A stretch of DNA of 15,061 nucleotides from Gemmataceae bacterium (GCA_020847555.1 JADLBT010000382.1:1-15061); one strand, 5' to 3'. Counted from the first letter of the stretch, positions 7,597 to 14,759 are shown. The notes: a model not told the origin generated them from the letters alone. Made by a program: numbers and translations.

Positions 7597-8886
7597 GTGA
7601 AGCACTTCTATGTTCTCGCCGCGACCGTCCTCGGGCTCCACGCGGAACTCGCCTGCGGTCAGACCCTGCCCCGGCGGGCGACCCCGCTCTCACCGTCAGT
7701 CCTCCTCCCTGGGCCGGCGCCCGCCAACCCGTCGGACGCGGCCCCGGTTATGGTCCCCGACGGCCTGCGGTACGACCCAGGTCCACGCCGGTCGCGGCAC
7801 CGCTTCTGGGCGACGGGCGAGTACCTCCTGTGGTGGATCAAGGGGGCGCCGCTGCCGACCCCGCTGCTCACCGGCAGCAACCCGGCCGACGCGGGCGTCC
7901 TCGGCCGGCCGACCACCCGTGTCCTCTTCGGCGGCGAGGACGTCAACCTCGAAGGGCGTTCGGGCGGACGCTTCAGCGCCGGCGTCTGGTTCGACCGGGG
8001 GCAGCGGGCCGGGTTGGAGGGGAGTTACCTGTTCCTCGGATCGCATGCCGTGCGCCAGTTCGCCGGCGTCTCGGGGGACCGGCTGGACACCCTCCTCGCC
8101 GTTCCGTTCCGGGACGCGAATCCAGCCGCGCCGGGCGAGTCGTCGGTCGTCGTCGCCGCCCCGAACGCCTTTTCCGGCGCGGCGGACCTGACCGTCAACA
8201 GCGAGTTGTGGGGGGCCGAGTTGAACGGCGTGGTCCGGCTCTGGTCCGAGCCCCGGTGGAGCGTGGGGCTGCTGTTCGGGTTCCGCTACCTGCAAATGAA
8301 CGAGAGCCTCACCTACCGCACCAGCAGCCCGGACTTCCCGCCGTCCACGCCGGATGACGTGCGGCTTACGTTCGACGGCTTCGACGCCCGCAACCGCTTT
8401 TACGGCGGGCAACTCGGCGGGCGCGTCGAGTACGCGGCCGGGCGGTTCTTCATTCGGGCCACCGGCAAGCTCGCGCTGGGGAGCGTGCAGCAGCGCGTGA
8501 CGATCGCCGGGACGACGCTGACAAACGACTTCACCGGCTCGACCGGGCCGGCGCAGCAGTTCCCGGGCGGCTACCTGGCCCAGCGCACGAACATCGGCGC
8601 GTACGAGCGGGAGCGCTTCGCGGTGGTGCCGGAGGTGACGGTGAACGTCGGCTGTCAGGTGACGCGGCGCATGCGGGCGTCGGTCGGCTACACGTTCCTG
8701 TATCTGAGCGAGGCGGCCCGGCCGGGCAACCACATTGACCGGGTCATCAACTCATCGCAGAGCGAGGCGATCCAGTTCGCGCCCCAGGTGGGCGGGCTGA
8801 CGGGGCCTGGCCGACCGGCATTCTCTTTCCGCGACAGCGATTTCTGGGCACAGGGCATCAACCTCGGCCTGGAGTTCCGGTATTAG
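7597..8886 (+). CDS. BBP7 family outer-membrane beta-barrel protein
   Basis: A predicted outer-membrane barrel protein of the planctomycete BBP7 family, 429 residues. The signal peptide is residues 1-21 (ACG|Q). After a Pro-rich segment comes the family opening 'WATGEYLLWWIKGAPLPTPLLT'. The body alternates amphipathic strands with aromatic ends, for example 'SAGVWFDRGQRAGLEGSYLFLG' split by Gly-rich turns. Near the end is 'SVGYTFLYLSEAARPGNHIDRV', and the last strand 'FWAQGINLGLEFRY' ends in an aromatic residue, as in many outer-membrane proteins. The start is a GTG preceded by GGGAGG. Family members have no firmly known role; porin-like or structural functions are guesses. It is divergent from der with a 247-bp gap, and stands upstream of the DUF1559 gene. 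Confidence 0.9.
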   Translation: MKHFYVLAATVLGLHAELACGQTLPRRATPLSPSVLLPGPAPANPSDAAPVMVPDGLRYDPGPRRSRHRFWATGEYLLWWIKGAPLPTPLLTGSNPADAGVLGRPTTRVLFGGEDVNLEGRSGGRFSAGVWFDRGQRAGLEGSYLFLGSHAVRQFAGVSGDRLDTLLAVPFRDANPAAPGESSVVVAAPNAFSGAADLTVNSELWGAELNGVVRLWSEPRWSVGLLFGFRYLQMNESLTYRTSSPDFPPSTPDDVRLTFDGFDARNRFYGGQLGGRVEYAAGRFFIRATGKLALGSVQQRVTIAGTTLTNDFTGSTGPAQQFPGGYLAQRTNIGAYERERFAVVPEVTVNVGCQVTRRMRASVGYTFLYLSEAARPGNHIDRVINSSQSEAIQFAPQVGGLTGPGRPAFSFRDSDFWAQGINLGLEFRY

Positions 8887-8922
8887 CGCAGGCTCCAGGA
8901 GGAAGGTGTGGCATGGGTATTT

Positions 8923-8956
8923 GGAAAGCCCACGGGTGGCGTCCCGTGGGCTTTCC
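8923..8956. repeat. Perfect 14-bp hairpin downstream of the BBP7 gene
   Basis: GGAAAGCCCACGGG (8923-8936), a 6-nt loop and the exact complement (8943-8956), starting 36 bp after the BBP7 stop. No T-run follows. The core GCCCACGGG recurs in the palindrome at 10340-10357. It could end transcription of the BBP7 gene, or be a dispersed intergenic repeat. Confidence 0.75.
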
Positions 8957-9032
8957 ACACCACGGTGGCACACCATTTCCCCCTGGGCTCTGCACGAGAG
9001 ACGGAACCCAAAAGTTTCTTGCCATTTTTTCA

Positions 9033-9061
9033 TTGACTGCGAGCGCTCACAGGTTTCTAAT
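9033..9061 (+). promoter_or_regulatory. Sigma-70-type promoter of the DUF1559 gene
   Basis: TTGACT (9033-9038) and TCTAAT (9056-9061) are separated by exactly 17 nt; each matches its consensus at 5 of 6 positions. The predicted start is near 9068, giving a leader of about 43 nt. The surrounding 9010-9100 is markedly more AT-rich than the rest of the window, which supports a real promoter. Confidence 0.7.
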
Positions 9062-9110
9062 AAGTCTCGACTCGTTCTCTCACATTCTCTCATCACCCGG
9101 AGTGCCGTTC

Positions 9111-10208
9111 ATGACCCCTCCCATCTCCAGGGGCGAGCGGGTGCGTACCGCGTTCACGCTGATCGAGTTGTTGGTGGTGATTGCGATCATCGCCATCCTC
9201 ATCGGCCTGCTCCTGCCCGCAGTGCAAAAGGTCCGCGAGGCCGCCAACCGCGCCCAGTGCCAGAACAGCCTTAAACAGCTCGGCGTCGCCGCCCACGCCT
9301 ACCACGACTCCTTCAAGAAACTGCCGCCGGCCGTGGAGATCGCCCAGGCGCCGCCGACCGGGAACGCGGGTATGCGGCAAATGGTCAGCGCTTACCGCAC
9401 GCCGGGCTTCGGCCCGAACTGGGCCGTTCACCTGCTGCCGTACATCGAACAGGGGAGCCTCTATCGGCAGCATGCCGCCGGCATCCGGAACTACATGCCG
9501 TCCAACGGCTCCAACCAGAGTTGGCGCAACCTCCGCGGCATCATCATCCCCGTGCTCCTGTGCCCGTCGGACGCGAACAACCAGCAGGGGCCGTTCGCCC
9601 TCAACGGCGGCAACTGGGCCCGCGGCAACTACGCCGCCAACGCCGGGCCGGGGTGGCTCAACCACACCCTGAACGGCCAGTCGCACGACTCCGGGGCGAA
9701 CGACCTGAGTAACAACAACCGTGGGATCGGCGGCCCGATGGGGGTCAACTGGGGAGCCCGGCTGGCCGCGATGCCGGACGGAACGTCGAACACCATCCTG
9801 TTCAACGAGGTGCGCGCCGGGCTGAATTCGAGCGACCGGCGCGGCGTGTGGGCGATGGGCGTGGCCGGATCCAGTATCACTGCCGCTCACGCCATCGGCG
9901 ACGCTACCGCCCCCAACGACGCGAACGAGTTCTCCGACGACATCGAGGACTGCGACGCCCTCCGCCGGGCTGCCGGGTTCCCGGCCCGCTCCGGGATGGG
10001 CGCGGCGACCCGGATGGGCTGCTCCAACGACAACCTGCCGCGCAACTGGTGGAACTGGCAAGCCCAGGCGCGCAGCCTGCATGTGGGCGGTGTCAACGTC
10101 TGCTTCAGTGATGGGGGCGTTCGCTTCGTCCAGGAGACGGTGCCGCAGAACGTCTGGCGCTTCCTCAACGCCCGCGATGATAACCAGCCCATTAATTACG
10201 AGTTCTAG
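9111..10208 (+). CDS. DUF1559 prepilin-like protein (type IV pilin-like N-terminus, H-X9-DG C-terminus)
   Basis: A 365-residue exported protein of the large planctomycete DUF1559 family. The N-terminus has a short basic leader, then the prepilin site 'RTA|FTLIE' with Glu at +5, followed by the hydrophobic helix of a type IV pilin (15-36) and 'LPAVQKVREAANRAQCQNSLKQLG'. The C-terminus carries the H-X9-DG signature: His, nine residues 'VGGVNVCFS', then Asp-Gly. Known biology suggests processing by prepilin peptidase and assembly or secretion through a type II secretion-like pseudopilus, but the role is unknown. The residue at -1 is Ala rather than the usual Gly. The ATG at 9111 fits the leader; the open frame extends upstream through non-coding sequence and the promoter. 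A lipoprotein gene follows in the same direction. Confidence 0.95.
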   Translation: MTPPISRGERVRTAFTLIELLVVIAIIAILIGLLLPAVQKVREAANRAQCQNSLKQLGVAAHAYHDSFKKLPPAVEIAQAPPTGNAGMRQMVSAYRTPGFGPNWAVHLLPYIEQGSLYRQHAAGIRNYMPSNGSNQSWRNLRGIIIPVLLCPSDANNQQGPFALNGGNWARGNYAANAGPGWLNHTLNGQSHDSGANDLSNNNRGIGGPMGVNWGARLAAMPDGTSNTILFNEVRAGLNSSDRRGVWAMGVAGSSITAAHAIGDATAPNDANEFSDDIEDCDALRRAAGFPARSGMGAATRMGCSNDNLPRNWWNWQAQARSLHVGGVNVCFSDGGVRFVQETVPQNVWRFLNARDDNQPINYEF

Positions 10209-10234
10209 CCGCTAACCGATCAAATGCAATGGTT

Positions 10235-10302
10235 CCGGCGAGCCGGGAGCGTCAGCGACCGTTTCGTCAAGCGTTCCGTCGCTGACACTTCCGGCTCGTC
10301 GG
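10235..10302 (+). terminator. Terminator-like hairpin after the DUF1559 gene
   Basis: Two 25-nt arms (10235-10259 and 10278-10302) pair at 22 positions plus two G-U wobbles, with one C-A mismatch, around an 18-nt loop. GGGTTTTGGCTTT follows directly, so it can act as an intrinsic terminator on the + strand. It begins 26 bp after the DUF1559 stop. Confidence 0.7.
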
Positions 10303-10339
10303 GTTTTGGCTTTCTGCTCTGGACGGGTGGCGTGCTGCC

Positions 10340-10357
10340 CACGGGGCGCGCCCCGTG
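10340..10357. repeat. Perfect 18-bp palindrome upstream of the lipoprotein gene
   Basis: CACGGGGCG followed at once by CGCCCCGTG, a fully self-complementary 18-mer, 44 bp before the lipoprotein start. Its flank and first half, GCCCACGGG, match the arm core of the hairpin at 8923-8956. It could be a protein-binding site or a member of the same intergenic repeat group. Confidence 0.65.
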
Positions 10358-10401
10358 AGCCTTGGCCTCGATTCAACGTTTTTCGAGGAAGGAATTGCTC
10401 G

Positions 10402-10797
10402 ATGCGTGCGTTCGTCGCCTCTGTGTTGTGCTTCACCGCTTGCCTGCTCCTGTCCGCGTGCTCGAGCGGGCCGCGGACGGTCAAGGTTACCGGGAAGGTG
10501 ACCAACAAGGGGAAGCCACTGAACGGCGGCCAGGGAGGGGTTACCCTCGTGTTCCACTCCGACACGGAGAAAGGCAACCGCTACCCCGCCGATCCTCCGG
10601 ATCCGGCGACCGGCGCCTACGAGGTGGCGAAAATCCCGGAAGGGAAGTACAGGGTCGAGATCCAGGTCATGAGCGCCAATCCGACGGCCCAGACGCAGAA
10701 GATCAACCAGCAGTTCACCCCCGACAGCACCCCCATCGTTCGCGAGGTGAAGGGGGATATCAACATCGACATCGACGTGGCGAAGCCCCAGGGGTGA
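10402..10797 (+). CDS. Small lipoprotein, carboxypeptidase-regulatory-like fold
   Basis: A 131-residue predicted lipoprotein. The signal sequence ends in the lipobox LSAC with Cys20 as the lipidated residue. The mature part starts with 'TVKVTGKVTNKGKPL', typical of the carboxypeptidase-regulatory-like (transthyretin-like beta-sandwich) domains that planctomycetes carry in many small lipoproteins. 'GAYEVAKIPEGKYRVEI' is the usual later strand pair. The ATG is preceded by GAGGAAGGA. It follows the DUF1559 gene, a common pairing in this phylum, but a terminator-like hairpin lies between them, so it may have its own promoter. Role unknown; periplasmic or outer-membrane anchoring is expected. Confidence 0.88.
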   Translation: MRAFVASVLCFTACLLLSACSSGPRTVKVTGKVTNKGKPLNGGQGGVTLVFHSDTEKGNRYPADPPDPATGAYEVAKIPEGKYRVEIQVMSANPTAQTQKINQQFTPDSTPIVREVKGDINIDIDVAKPQG

Positions 10798-10818
10798 CGG
10801 CCGACGGGCGCCGGTGCC

Positions 10819-10848
10819 AGGGTCCGCGGGCTGCTGCCCGCGGACCCT
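10819..10848. terminator. Bidirectional intrinsic terminator
   Basis: A perfect 12-bp inverted repeat, AGGGTCCGCGGG, with loop CTGCTG, followed on the + strand by CGCTTTT. It sits 21 bp after the lipoprotein stop and 15 bp from the end of the convergent SMP-30-like gene, so it can serve both transcripts, with the clearer T-run on the + side. Confidence 0.8.
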
Positions 10849-10863
10849 CGCTTTTCCCGGTAC

Positions 10864-11916
10864 TTACTTCCCCGCCGGGAGGCGGTGGCCGTTCACTTTC
10901 AGGCGGATGCGGTACAGCCCCTTGTCCACGGTGACGTACAGCACGTTGCTCTCCGCCCCGACCCCGAACTCGACGTTGCTCGGCCGCCCGACTGCCTCGG
11001 CAGCGCCGGGCTGGGAGGGTCCGGTCGGGATGAACGCGACCTCCTTCCCGGCTGGATCGACCACCAGCACGCCCGGCCGCCTGGGACTGCGCACCGTCAG
11101 GTAGACGTTCCCCTGCTCGTCCAGCGTCATGCCGTCGCACCCCGCCTCCTTGCCGAAGTCCACCAGCGTCCGGCGCGGGCCGGCCACCTTGCCGTCGGCC
11201 CCGAGCGGGAAGGCGTAGATCTTCATCGCCCCCGGCTTCGGCTTCGCCCCCTTGACGTCCACCCGGTCCGACCCGCTGTTGTGGTCGGCGACGTACAGCG
11301 TCTTCCCGTCCGGACTGATGCCGATGCCGTTCGGCTTCTCGACCGCGGTCGTGGCCTCGGTCACCGTGCCGTCCGGGTCGAGGCGGTAGACGGCCTCCTT
11401 CTTCAGTTCGCGCGGCTCGGCGCCGACGTAGCGCGGGTCGGTGAAGTAGATGCGCCCCTTCGCGTCGAGGACGAGGTCGTTGGGCGAGTTGAAGCGCTTG
11501 CCCATGTATTTATCGGCCAGGACGGTGCGCTCGCCCGTCTGGACGTTCCAGCGCGACACGCAGCGCCCGCCGTGGTCGGCCCCCTCGCAGGCGATGAGGA
11601 ACCCCTTCGCGTCGAACGTCAGGCCGTTCGCCTTCTTGCTGTCGGCGGTGAAGACGGTGGTCTTCCTCGTTCGCGGGTCGAACCGGAGGATCATCCCCCT
11701 GTCCTCGCCGAACGGGATGTCGGAGAAGTAGATGGTGCCGTCCGGAGCGGCGGCCGGCCCCTCGGTCAGGCCGCCCTTGATCGGGGCCGTGCGGGTGAAG
11801 AGGTGTTCGAGTTTCGCCCCCCTGGGCACGATGCGGTCGCCGGTTGGCGGGGGCAGTTTGGCGAGATCAGGCTGGCCGATGGCGGACAGGGACGCGAGAA
11901 GCAAGGCGTGGAGCAT
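10864..11916 (-). CDS. SMP-30/gluconolactonase/LRE family protein, probably exported
   Basis: A six-bladed beta-propeller of the SMP-30/gluconolactonase family, 350 residues. Characterised members hydrolyse sugar lactones such as gluconolactone with a bound divalent metal. Family metal and substrate residues are recognisable: Glu52 in 'LTEGPAAAPDG', Asn146 in 'NSPNDLVLD', Asn196 in 'PNGIGISPDGKTLYVAD' and Asp261 in 'GCDGMTLDEQGNVYLT'. The short hydrophobic N-terminus (MLHALLLASLSAIGQ) looks like a signal peptide, so the protein probably acts in the periplasm. The ATG is preceded by GGAGG. The substrate cannot be told from sequence; many planctomycete paralogues are only loosely related to true gluconolactonases. 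It stands downstream of the HNH gene on the same strand, 115 bp away. Confidence 0.9.
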   Translation of the reverse strand: MLHALLLASLSAIGQPDLAKLPPPTGDRIVPRGAKLEHLFTRTAPIKGGLTEGPAAAPDGTIYFSDIPFGEDRGMILRFDPRTRKTTVFTADSKKANGLTFDAKGFLIACEGADHGGRCVSRWNVQTGERTVLADKYMGKRFNSPNDLVLDAKGRIYFTDPRYVGAEPRELKKEAVYRLDPDGTVTEATTAVEKPNGIGISPDGKTLYVADHNSGSDRVDVKGAKPKPGAMKIYAFPLGADGKVAGPRRTLVDFGKEAGCDGMTLDEQGNVYLTVRSPRRPGVLVVDPAGKEVAFIPTGPSQPGAAEAVGRPSNVEFGVGAESNVLYVTVDKGLYRIRLKVNGHRLPAGK

Positions 11917-11957
11917 GAGAACCTCCGTGGGGCGAACAACCGCGGGGTCGAGGTTGC

Positions 11958-11986
11958 AGGTTACCGGCCCACGGGAGGATTCTCAA
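11958..11986 (-). promoter_or_regulatory. Possible promoter of the SMP-30-like gene
   Basis: On the - strand, TTGAGA (complement of 11981-11986), 17 nt, then TAACCT (complement of 11958-11963). The -35 matches at 5 of 6, but the -10 at only 3 of 6. It lies 42 bp upstream of the start codon. Confidence 0.3.
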
Positions 11987-11996
11987 GCAGATTCGC

Positions 11997-12024
11997 GCAG
12001 GCCGACTGGCAGCCGCCGGCCTGC
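11997..12024 (-). terminator. Possible terminator of the HNH gene
   Basis: A perfect 8-bp stem (GCAGGCCG and complement) with a 12-nt loop lies 7 bp beyond the stop of the HNH gene on the - strand. No clear T-run follows, so termination is only suggested by position. Confidence 0.4.
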
Positions 12025-12031
12025 ACGAAGG

Positions 12032-12667
12032 TTACTGCAACTCGACCGACCAGTAGGCGTTCTCCAGGAACGTCTTCCACGACTGGTACTTGGTCAGGGT
12101 GAGCTTCTGGTTGAGCAGCGGGCTGCGCCGCGGCTTCTCCGGCTTGCGGATGAGGCTCATGTGGGCCTGCTTGGGGGTGCGGCCGCCCTTGCGGACGTTA
12201 CACGCGACGCAGGCGCAAACGATGTTCTCCCAGTTGTTCTGGCCCCCCTGGCTGCGCGGGACGATGTGGTCGAGGCTCAGCTCCGCGGTCGGGAACTTCC
12301 GGCCGCAGTACTGGCACTGGTTGTTGTCGCGGGCGAAGATGTTGCGGCGGTTGAACTTCACCGCCTGCTTTGGCAGCCGCTCGTAGGTGAGCAGGCGGAT
12401 CACCCGCGGCACCTGGATCTCGCTGTTGACGGTGCGGACCCAGTCGTCTTCTTCCTGGCGGAAGTTCCTGGCGCGGTACTCGCTGACCTCTCGCCAGGTG
12501 GAGAAGTCGTAGGTGGCGAACTGTCCGTCTTCCAGGCTCACAACCTCGGCCAGATCCTTGCACAGCAGGCAAAACGCCCGCCGCACCGGGATGATGTGGA
12601 CGGCCATGAATAACTTGTTGAGAACCAGGACACTCGCGTCCAGAGCCGAGCCGGAGCTGGATAACAT
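12032..12667 (-). CDS. HNH endonuclease family protein
   Basis: A 211-residue protein with a zinc-supported HNH nuclease fold. C118-x2-C121 and C153-x2-C156 form the likely structural zinc site. The catalytic core is 'SLDHIVPRSQGG' (Asp133-His134), then Asn145/Asn148, and Asn157 after the last Cys pair, followed by 'KGGRTP'. The N-terminal part 'ASVLVLNKLFMAVHIIPVRRAF' matches the opening of a widespread stand-alone HNH family seen in many phyla, so this is more likely a core-genome protein than a restriction or homing enzyme. No methyltransferase or other defence gene is nearby. The ATG at 12667 is preceded by a G-rich AAAGGGGG; Met21 is a less likely start because it would remove the conserved opening. 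Biological substrate unknown. Confidence 0.9.
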   Translation of the reverse strand: MLSSSGSALDASVLVLNKLFMAVHIIPVRRAFCLLCKDLAEVVSLEDGQFATYDFSTWREVSEYRARNFRQEEDDWVRTVNSEIQVPRVIRLLTYERLPKQAVKFNRRNIFARDNNQCQYCGRKFPTAELSLDHIVPRSQGGQNNWENIVCACVACNVRKGGRTPKQAHMSLIRKPEKPRRSPLLNQKLTLTKYQSWKTFLENAYWSVELQ

Positions 12668-12774
12668 AAGGCCCCCTTTCCCTCGTGGCGCGCCGCCTCG
12701 GCAACCCCACTGGTGCCGGTGGCGACCCGTTCGCTAGGAAGGACGCGCCGGGTTCTGGCCGGGTTCGACTCCTT

Positions 12775-12804
12775 ATCATAGCAGCCCCAGCGCCGCGGTT
12801 GCAA
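12775..12804 (-). promoter_or_regulatory. Candidate promoter of the HNH gene
   Basis: On the - strand, TTGCAA (12799-12804), 18 nt, then TATGAT (complement of 12775-12780). The -10 matches consensus at 5 of 6 and the -35 at 4 of 6. It lies about 107 bp upstream of the HNH start. Confidence 0.5.
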
Positions 12805-12925
12805 GCAGCCGCTGACGAATCCGTCGGCTTCATCCAGGTTGCAAAACCCGTTTATCCGGGGGCGCGGCCCACCGCGACCGGGTCGAGCGGGGTCCGAACG
12901 GTCGTGGGCTTTCTCGGTTTAAGAG

Positions 12926-12954
12926 TTGCGGGCGCGGGCCGGACCCGCTAAACT
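12926..12954 (+). promoter_or_regulatory. Candidate promoter of the kinase gene
   Basis: TTGCGG (12926-12931), 17 nt, then TAAACT (12949-12954). The match to consensus is moderate (3 of 6 and 4 of 6) but spacing is optimal. It would give a leader of about 115 nt. Confidence 0.4.
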
Positions 12955-13074
12955 GCTCGTATCCCTGCATGTGGAGATGTCGAGACCCCAGCCAGACCGG
13001 AAACCGCCCGGTTGTGCCCTCCCGCCTGACGTGACCTGGGGTGTTGCGGGGCGGCCCTGCGCTGTCCGGGAGAT

Positions 13075-14715
13075 ATGATCCGCGAGGGCCAGGAGATGCT
13101 CAACGACGCCGAGAAGCGTGCCGCGGCGCTGGCCGTGTCTCGGTACGGCGCCGACCGCAAACAGGTGGATCACGCCGCCCAGGTGGTCGTGCGCGCCCGC
13201 GCGCGCGGGCAGTCCGCGGATCTCCTCGACGTCCTCCTCGGCGAGGGGTTGCTTCGCTCCGCCGACGCCGAGGAGCTGCGCCTCTCCCTCACCGCCACCC
13301 AGTTCGACCCCGGCGCGCCGCCGAACGGCAAACGCGACCGGCCCGCCCCCGAGAGCAACGGCAACGGCAAGCACGACGGCGGGGGAGAGGGGGAGGAACT
13401 CCGTTACCTGGGTGGCTACCGCCTGCTGCGCCGCCTGGGGGAGGGCGGGATGGGCGCCGTCTACCTCGGCTACCGCGAAGGGGAGGACCGCAAGGTCGCC
13501 ATCAAGGTGCTATCCCAGCACCTCGCCGACAGCCAGCCGTCGGTGGATCGCTTCTACCGCGAGGCCAAGAGCGGCGCCCTGCTCAATCACCCGAACATCG
13601 TCCGCAACCTGGCCGTCGGCCAGGACGGCTCGACCGGCCGGCACTTCCTCGTGCTGGAGTACGTGGACGGGCCGAGCGCCCACGCCCTGCTCAACCGCTT
13701 CGGCCGGCTCGCTGTCGGAGACGCCGTCCACATCATCCTCGACGTCGCCCGGGCGCTGGAGCACGCCCACTCGCGCAACGTCATCCACCGCGACATCAAG
13801 CCGGACAACATCCTGCTCACGTCGTCCGGCGTCGCCAAGCTGTCGGACCTCGGCCTGGCCAAGCGGACCGACGAGACCAGCCACCTGACGGCCACGCGCC
13901 AGGGGTTCGGCACGCCGTACTACATGCCGTATGAGCAGGCGATGAACGCCAAGTACGCCGACGGCCGCAGCGACATCTACGCCCTCGGGGCCACCCTGTA
14001 CCACCTCCTCGCCGGCCAGGTGCCGTTCTCCGGCGTCAATCACCTGGAGGTACTCGACAAGAAGAGCCTCGGCTTCTTCGATCCGGCCAGCGCGCTGAAC
14101 CCGGCCGTCCCGCGGACGCTCGACGCGATCCTTGAGCGAATGCTGGCGCGCGACCCGCAGGACCGCTACCAGACGGTCAGTGAACTGATCGTGGACCTGG
14201 AGCGGGCCGGGCTGGCGGCCCCGGTCCTCAGTTTCGTGGATCCGGAGCTGGCGCTGCAGGATCCGCTGGTCCAGCAGCGGCTGGCGACGGCCGCCCCGCC
14301 GACGTGCCCCGACCTGTCGGCCCCGCCGCCGCCCCCGCCCGCGCCGGCCGCCGACGACCCGGACGTGTGGTATCTGCGCTACCGCGACCGGAACGGCCAG
14401 TGGTGCAAGGCCAAGGCGACGACGCGCCAGGTTCTGACGCGGCTGCGCGACGGTCGGCTGCCGCGTGACGTCGAGGCGTCCCACCAGGCCCAGGGCGAGT
14501 ACCAGTTACTCCGCGCCTACCCCGAGTTCAAGACTGCTCCCGCACCGCGGAAGAGGCCGCACGCCGCCGGTCGCAACGGCGCGCCGTCCAGCAAGCTCGC
14601 CGGGGCCGGCGCGAGTGCCGTTGTGACGAACGCCGCCCGGTGGTGGTTGCTGCTGGGCCTGGGGCTGGCGGCGGTCGGCGGCATCTTCCTGTTCTGGATC
14701 CTCTCGGCCATGTGA
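13075..14715 (+). CDS. Ser/Thr protein kinase, C-terminally tail-anchored, with GYF-like domain
   Basis: A Hanks-type (PknB-like) protein kinase of 546 residues. An N-terminal helical segment (1-75) with 'LLDVLLGEGLLRSADAEELRL' precedes a Gly/Asn-rich linker. The kinase domain (about 116-380) has the Gly-rich loop GEGGMG (122-127), 'VAIK' with Lys144, and 'HRDIKPDN' with His238 and Asp240. The metal-binding motif is DLG (Asp258) instead of DFG, and the APE motif reads 'YEQ' in 'YYMPYEQ'. All key catalytic residues are present, so activity is expected. After a Pro-rich linker, about 430-487 ('WYLRYRDRNGQW…') resembles GYF_2-type domains. A single membrane segment (523-545) ends the protein, so the kinase should be cytoplasmic and tail-anchored. 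Start choice: the ATG at 13075 has GGGAG only 2 nt upstream; Met8 at 13096 is an alternative. Confidence 0.93.
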   Translation: MIREGQEMLNDAEKRAAALAVSRYGADRKQVDHAAQVVVRARARGQSADLLDVLLGEGLLRSADAEELRLSLTATQFDPGAPPNGKRDRPAPESNGNGKHDGGGEGEELRYLGGYRLLRRLGEGGMGAVYLGYREGEDRKVAIKVLSQHLADSQPSVDRFYREAKSGALLNHPNIVRNLAVGQDGSTGRHFLVLEYVDGPSAHALLNRFGRLAVGDAVHIILDVARALEHAHSRNVIHRDIKPDNILLTSSGVAKLSDLGLAKRTDETSHLTATRQGFGTPYYMPYEQAMNAKYADGRSDIYALGATLYHLLAGQVPFSGVNHLEVLDKKSLGFFDPASALNPAVPRTLDAILERMLARDPQDRYQTVSELIVDLERAGLAAPVLSFVDPELALQDPLVQQRLATAAPPTCPDLSAPPPPPPAPAADDPDVWYLRYRDRNGQWCKAKATTRQVLTRLRDGRLPRDVEASHQAQGEYQLLRAYPEFKTAPAPRKRPHAAGRNGAPSSKLAGAGASAVVTNAARWWLLLGLGLAAVGGIFLFWILSAM

Positions 14716-14759
14716 CCGCGGCCCGCTGCAGACCGGCCGGGCGCCGTCTCCGTCCCACG

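Larger units (their letters stand above)
12668..13074. other. Divergent intergenic region between HNH and kinase genes
   Basis: This 407-bp gap holds candidate promoters for both flanking genes (listed separately), two GGTTGCAA copies 40 bp apart (12797-12804 and 12837-12844), and a kinase leader that can fold. In the leader, ACCCCAG (12985-12991) pairs with CTGGGGT (13036-13042), and ACCGG (12996-13000) pairs with CCGGT (13008-13012). I see no small gene or RNA gene in it. Confidence 0.5.

Noticed and set aside
12032..12667. HNH gene as part of a restriction or defence system
   Set aside because: It matches a stand-alone HNH family, and no methyltransferase, helicase, integrase or other defence gene is nearby.
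12750..12790. GGTTCGACTCC, resembling a tRNA T-loop
   Set aside because: The flanking bases do not form the 5-bp T stem, and no acceptor, D or anticodon arms can be laid out around it.
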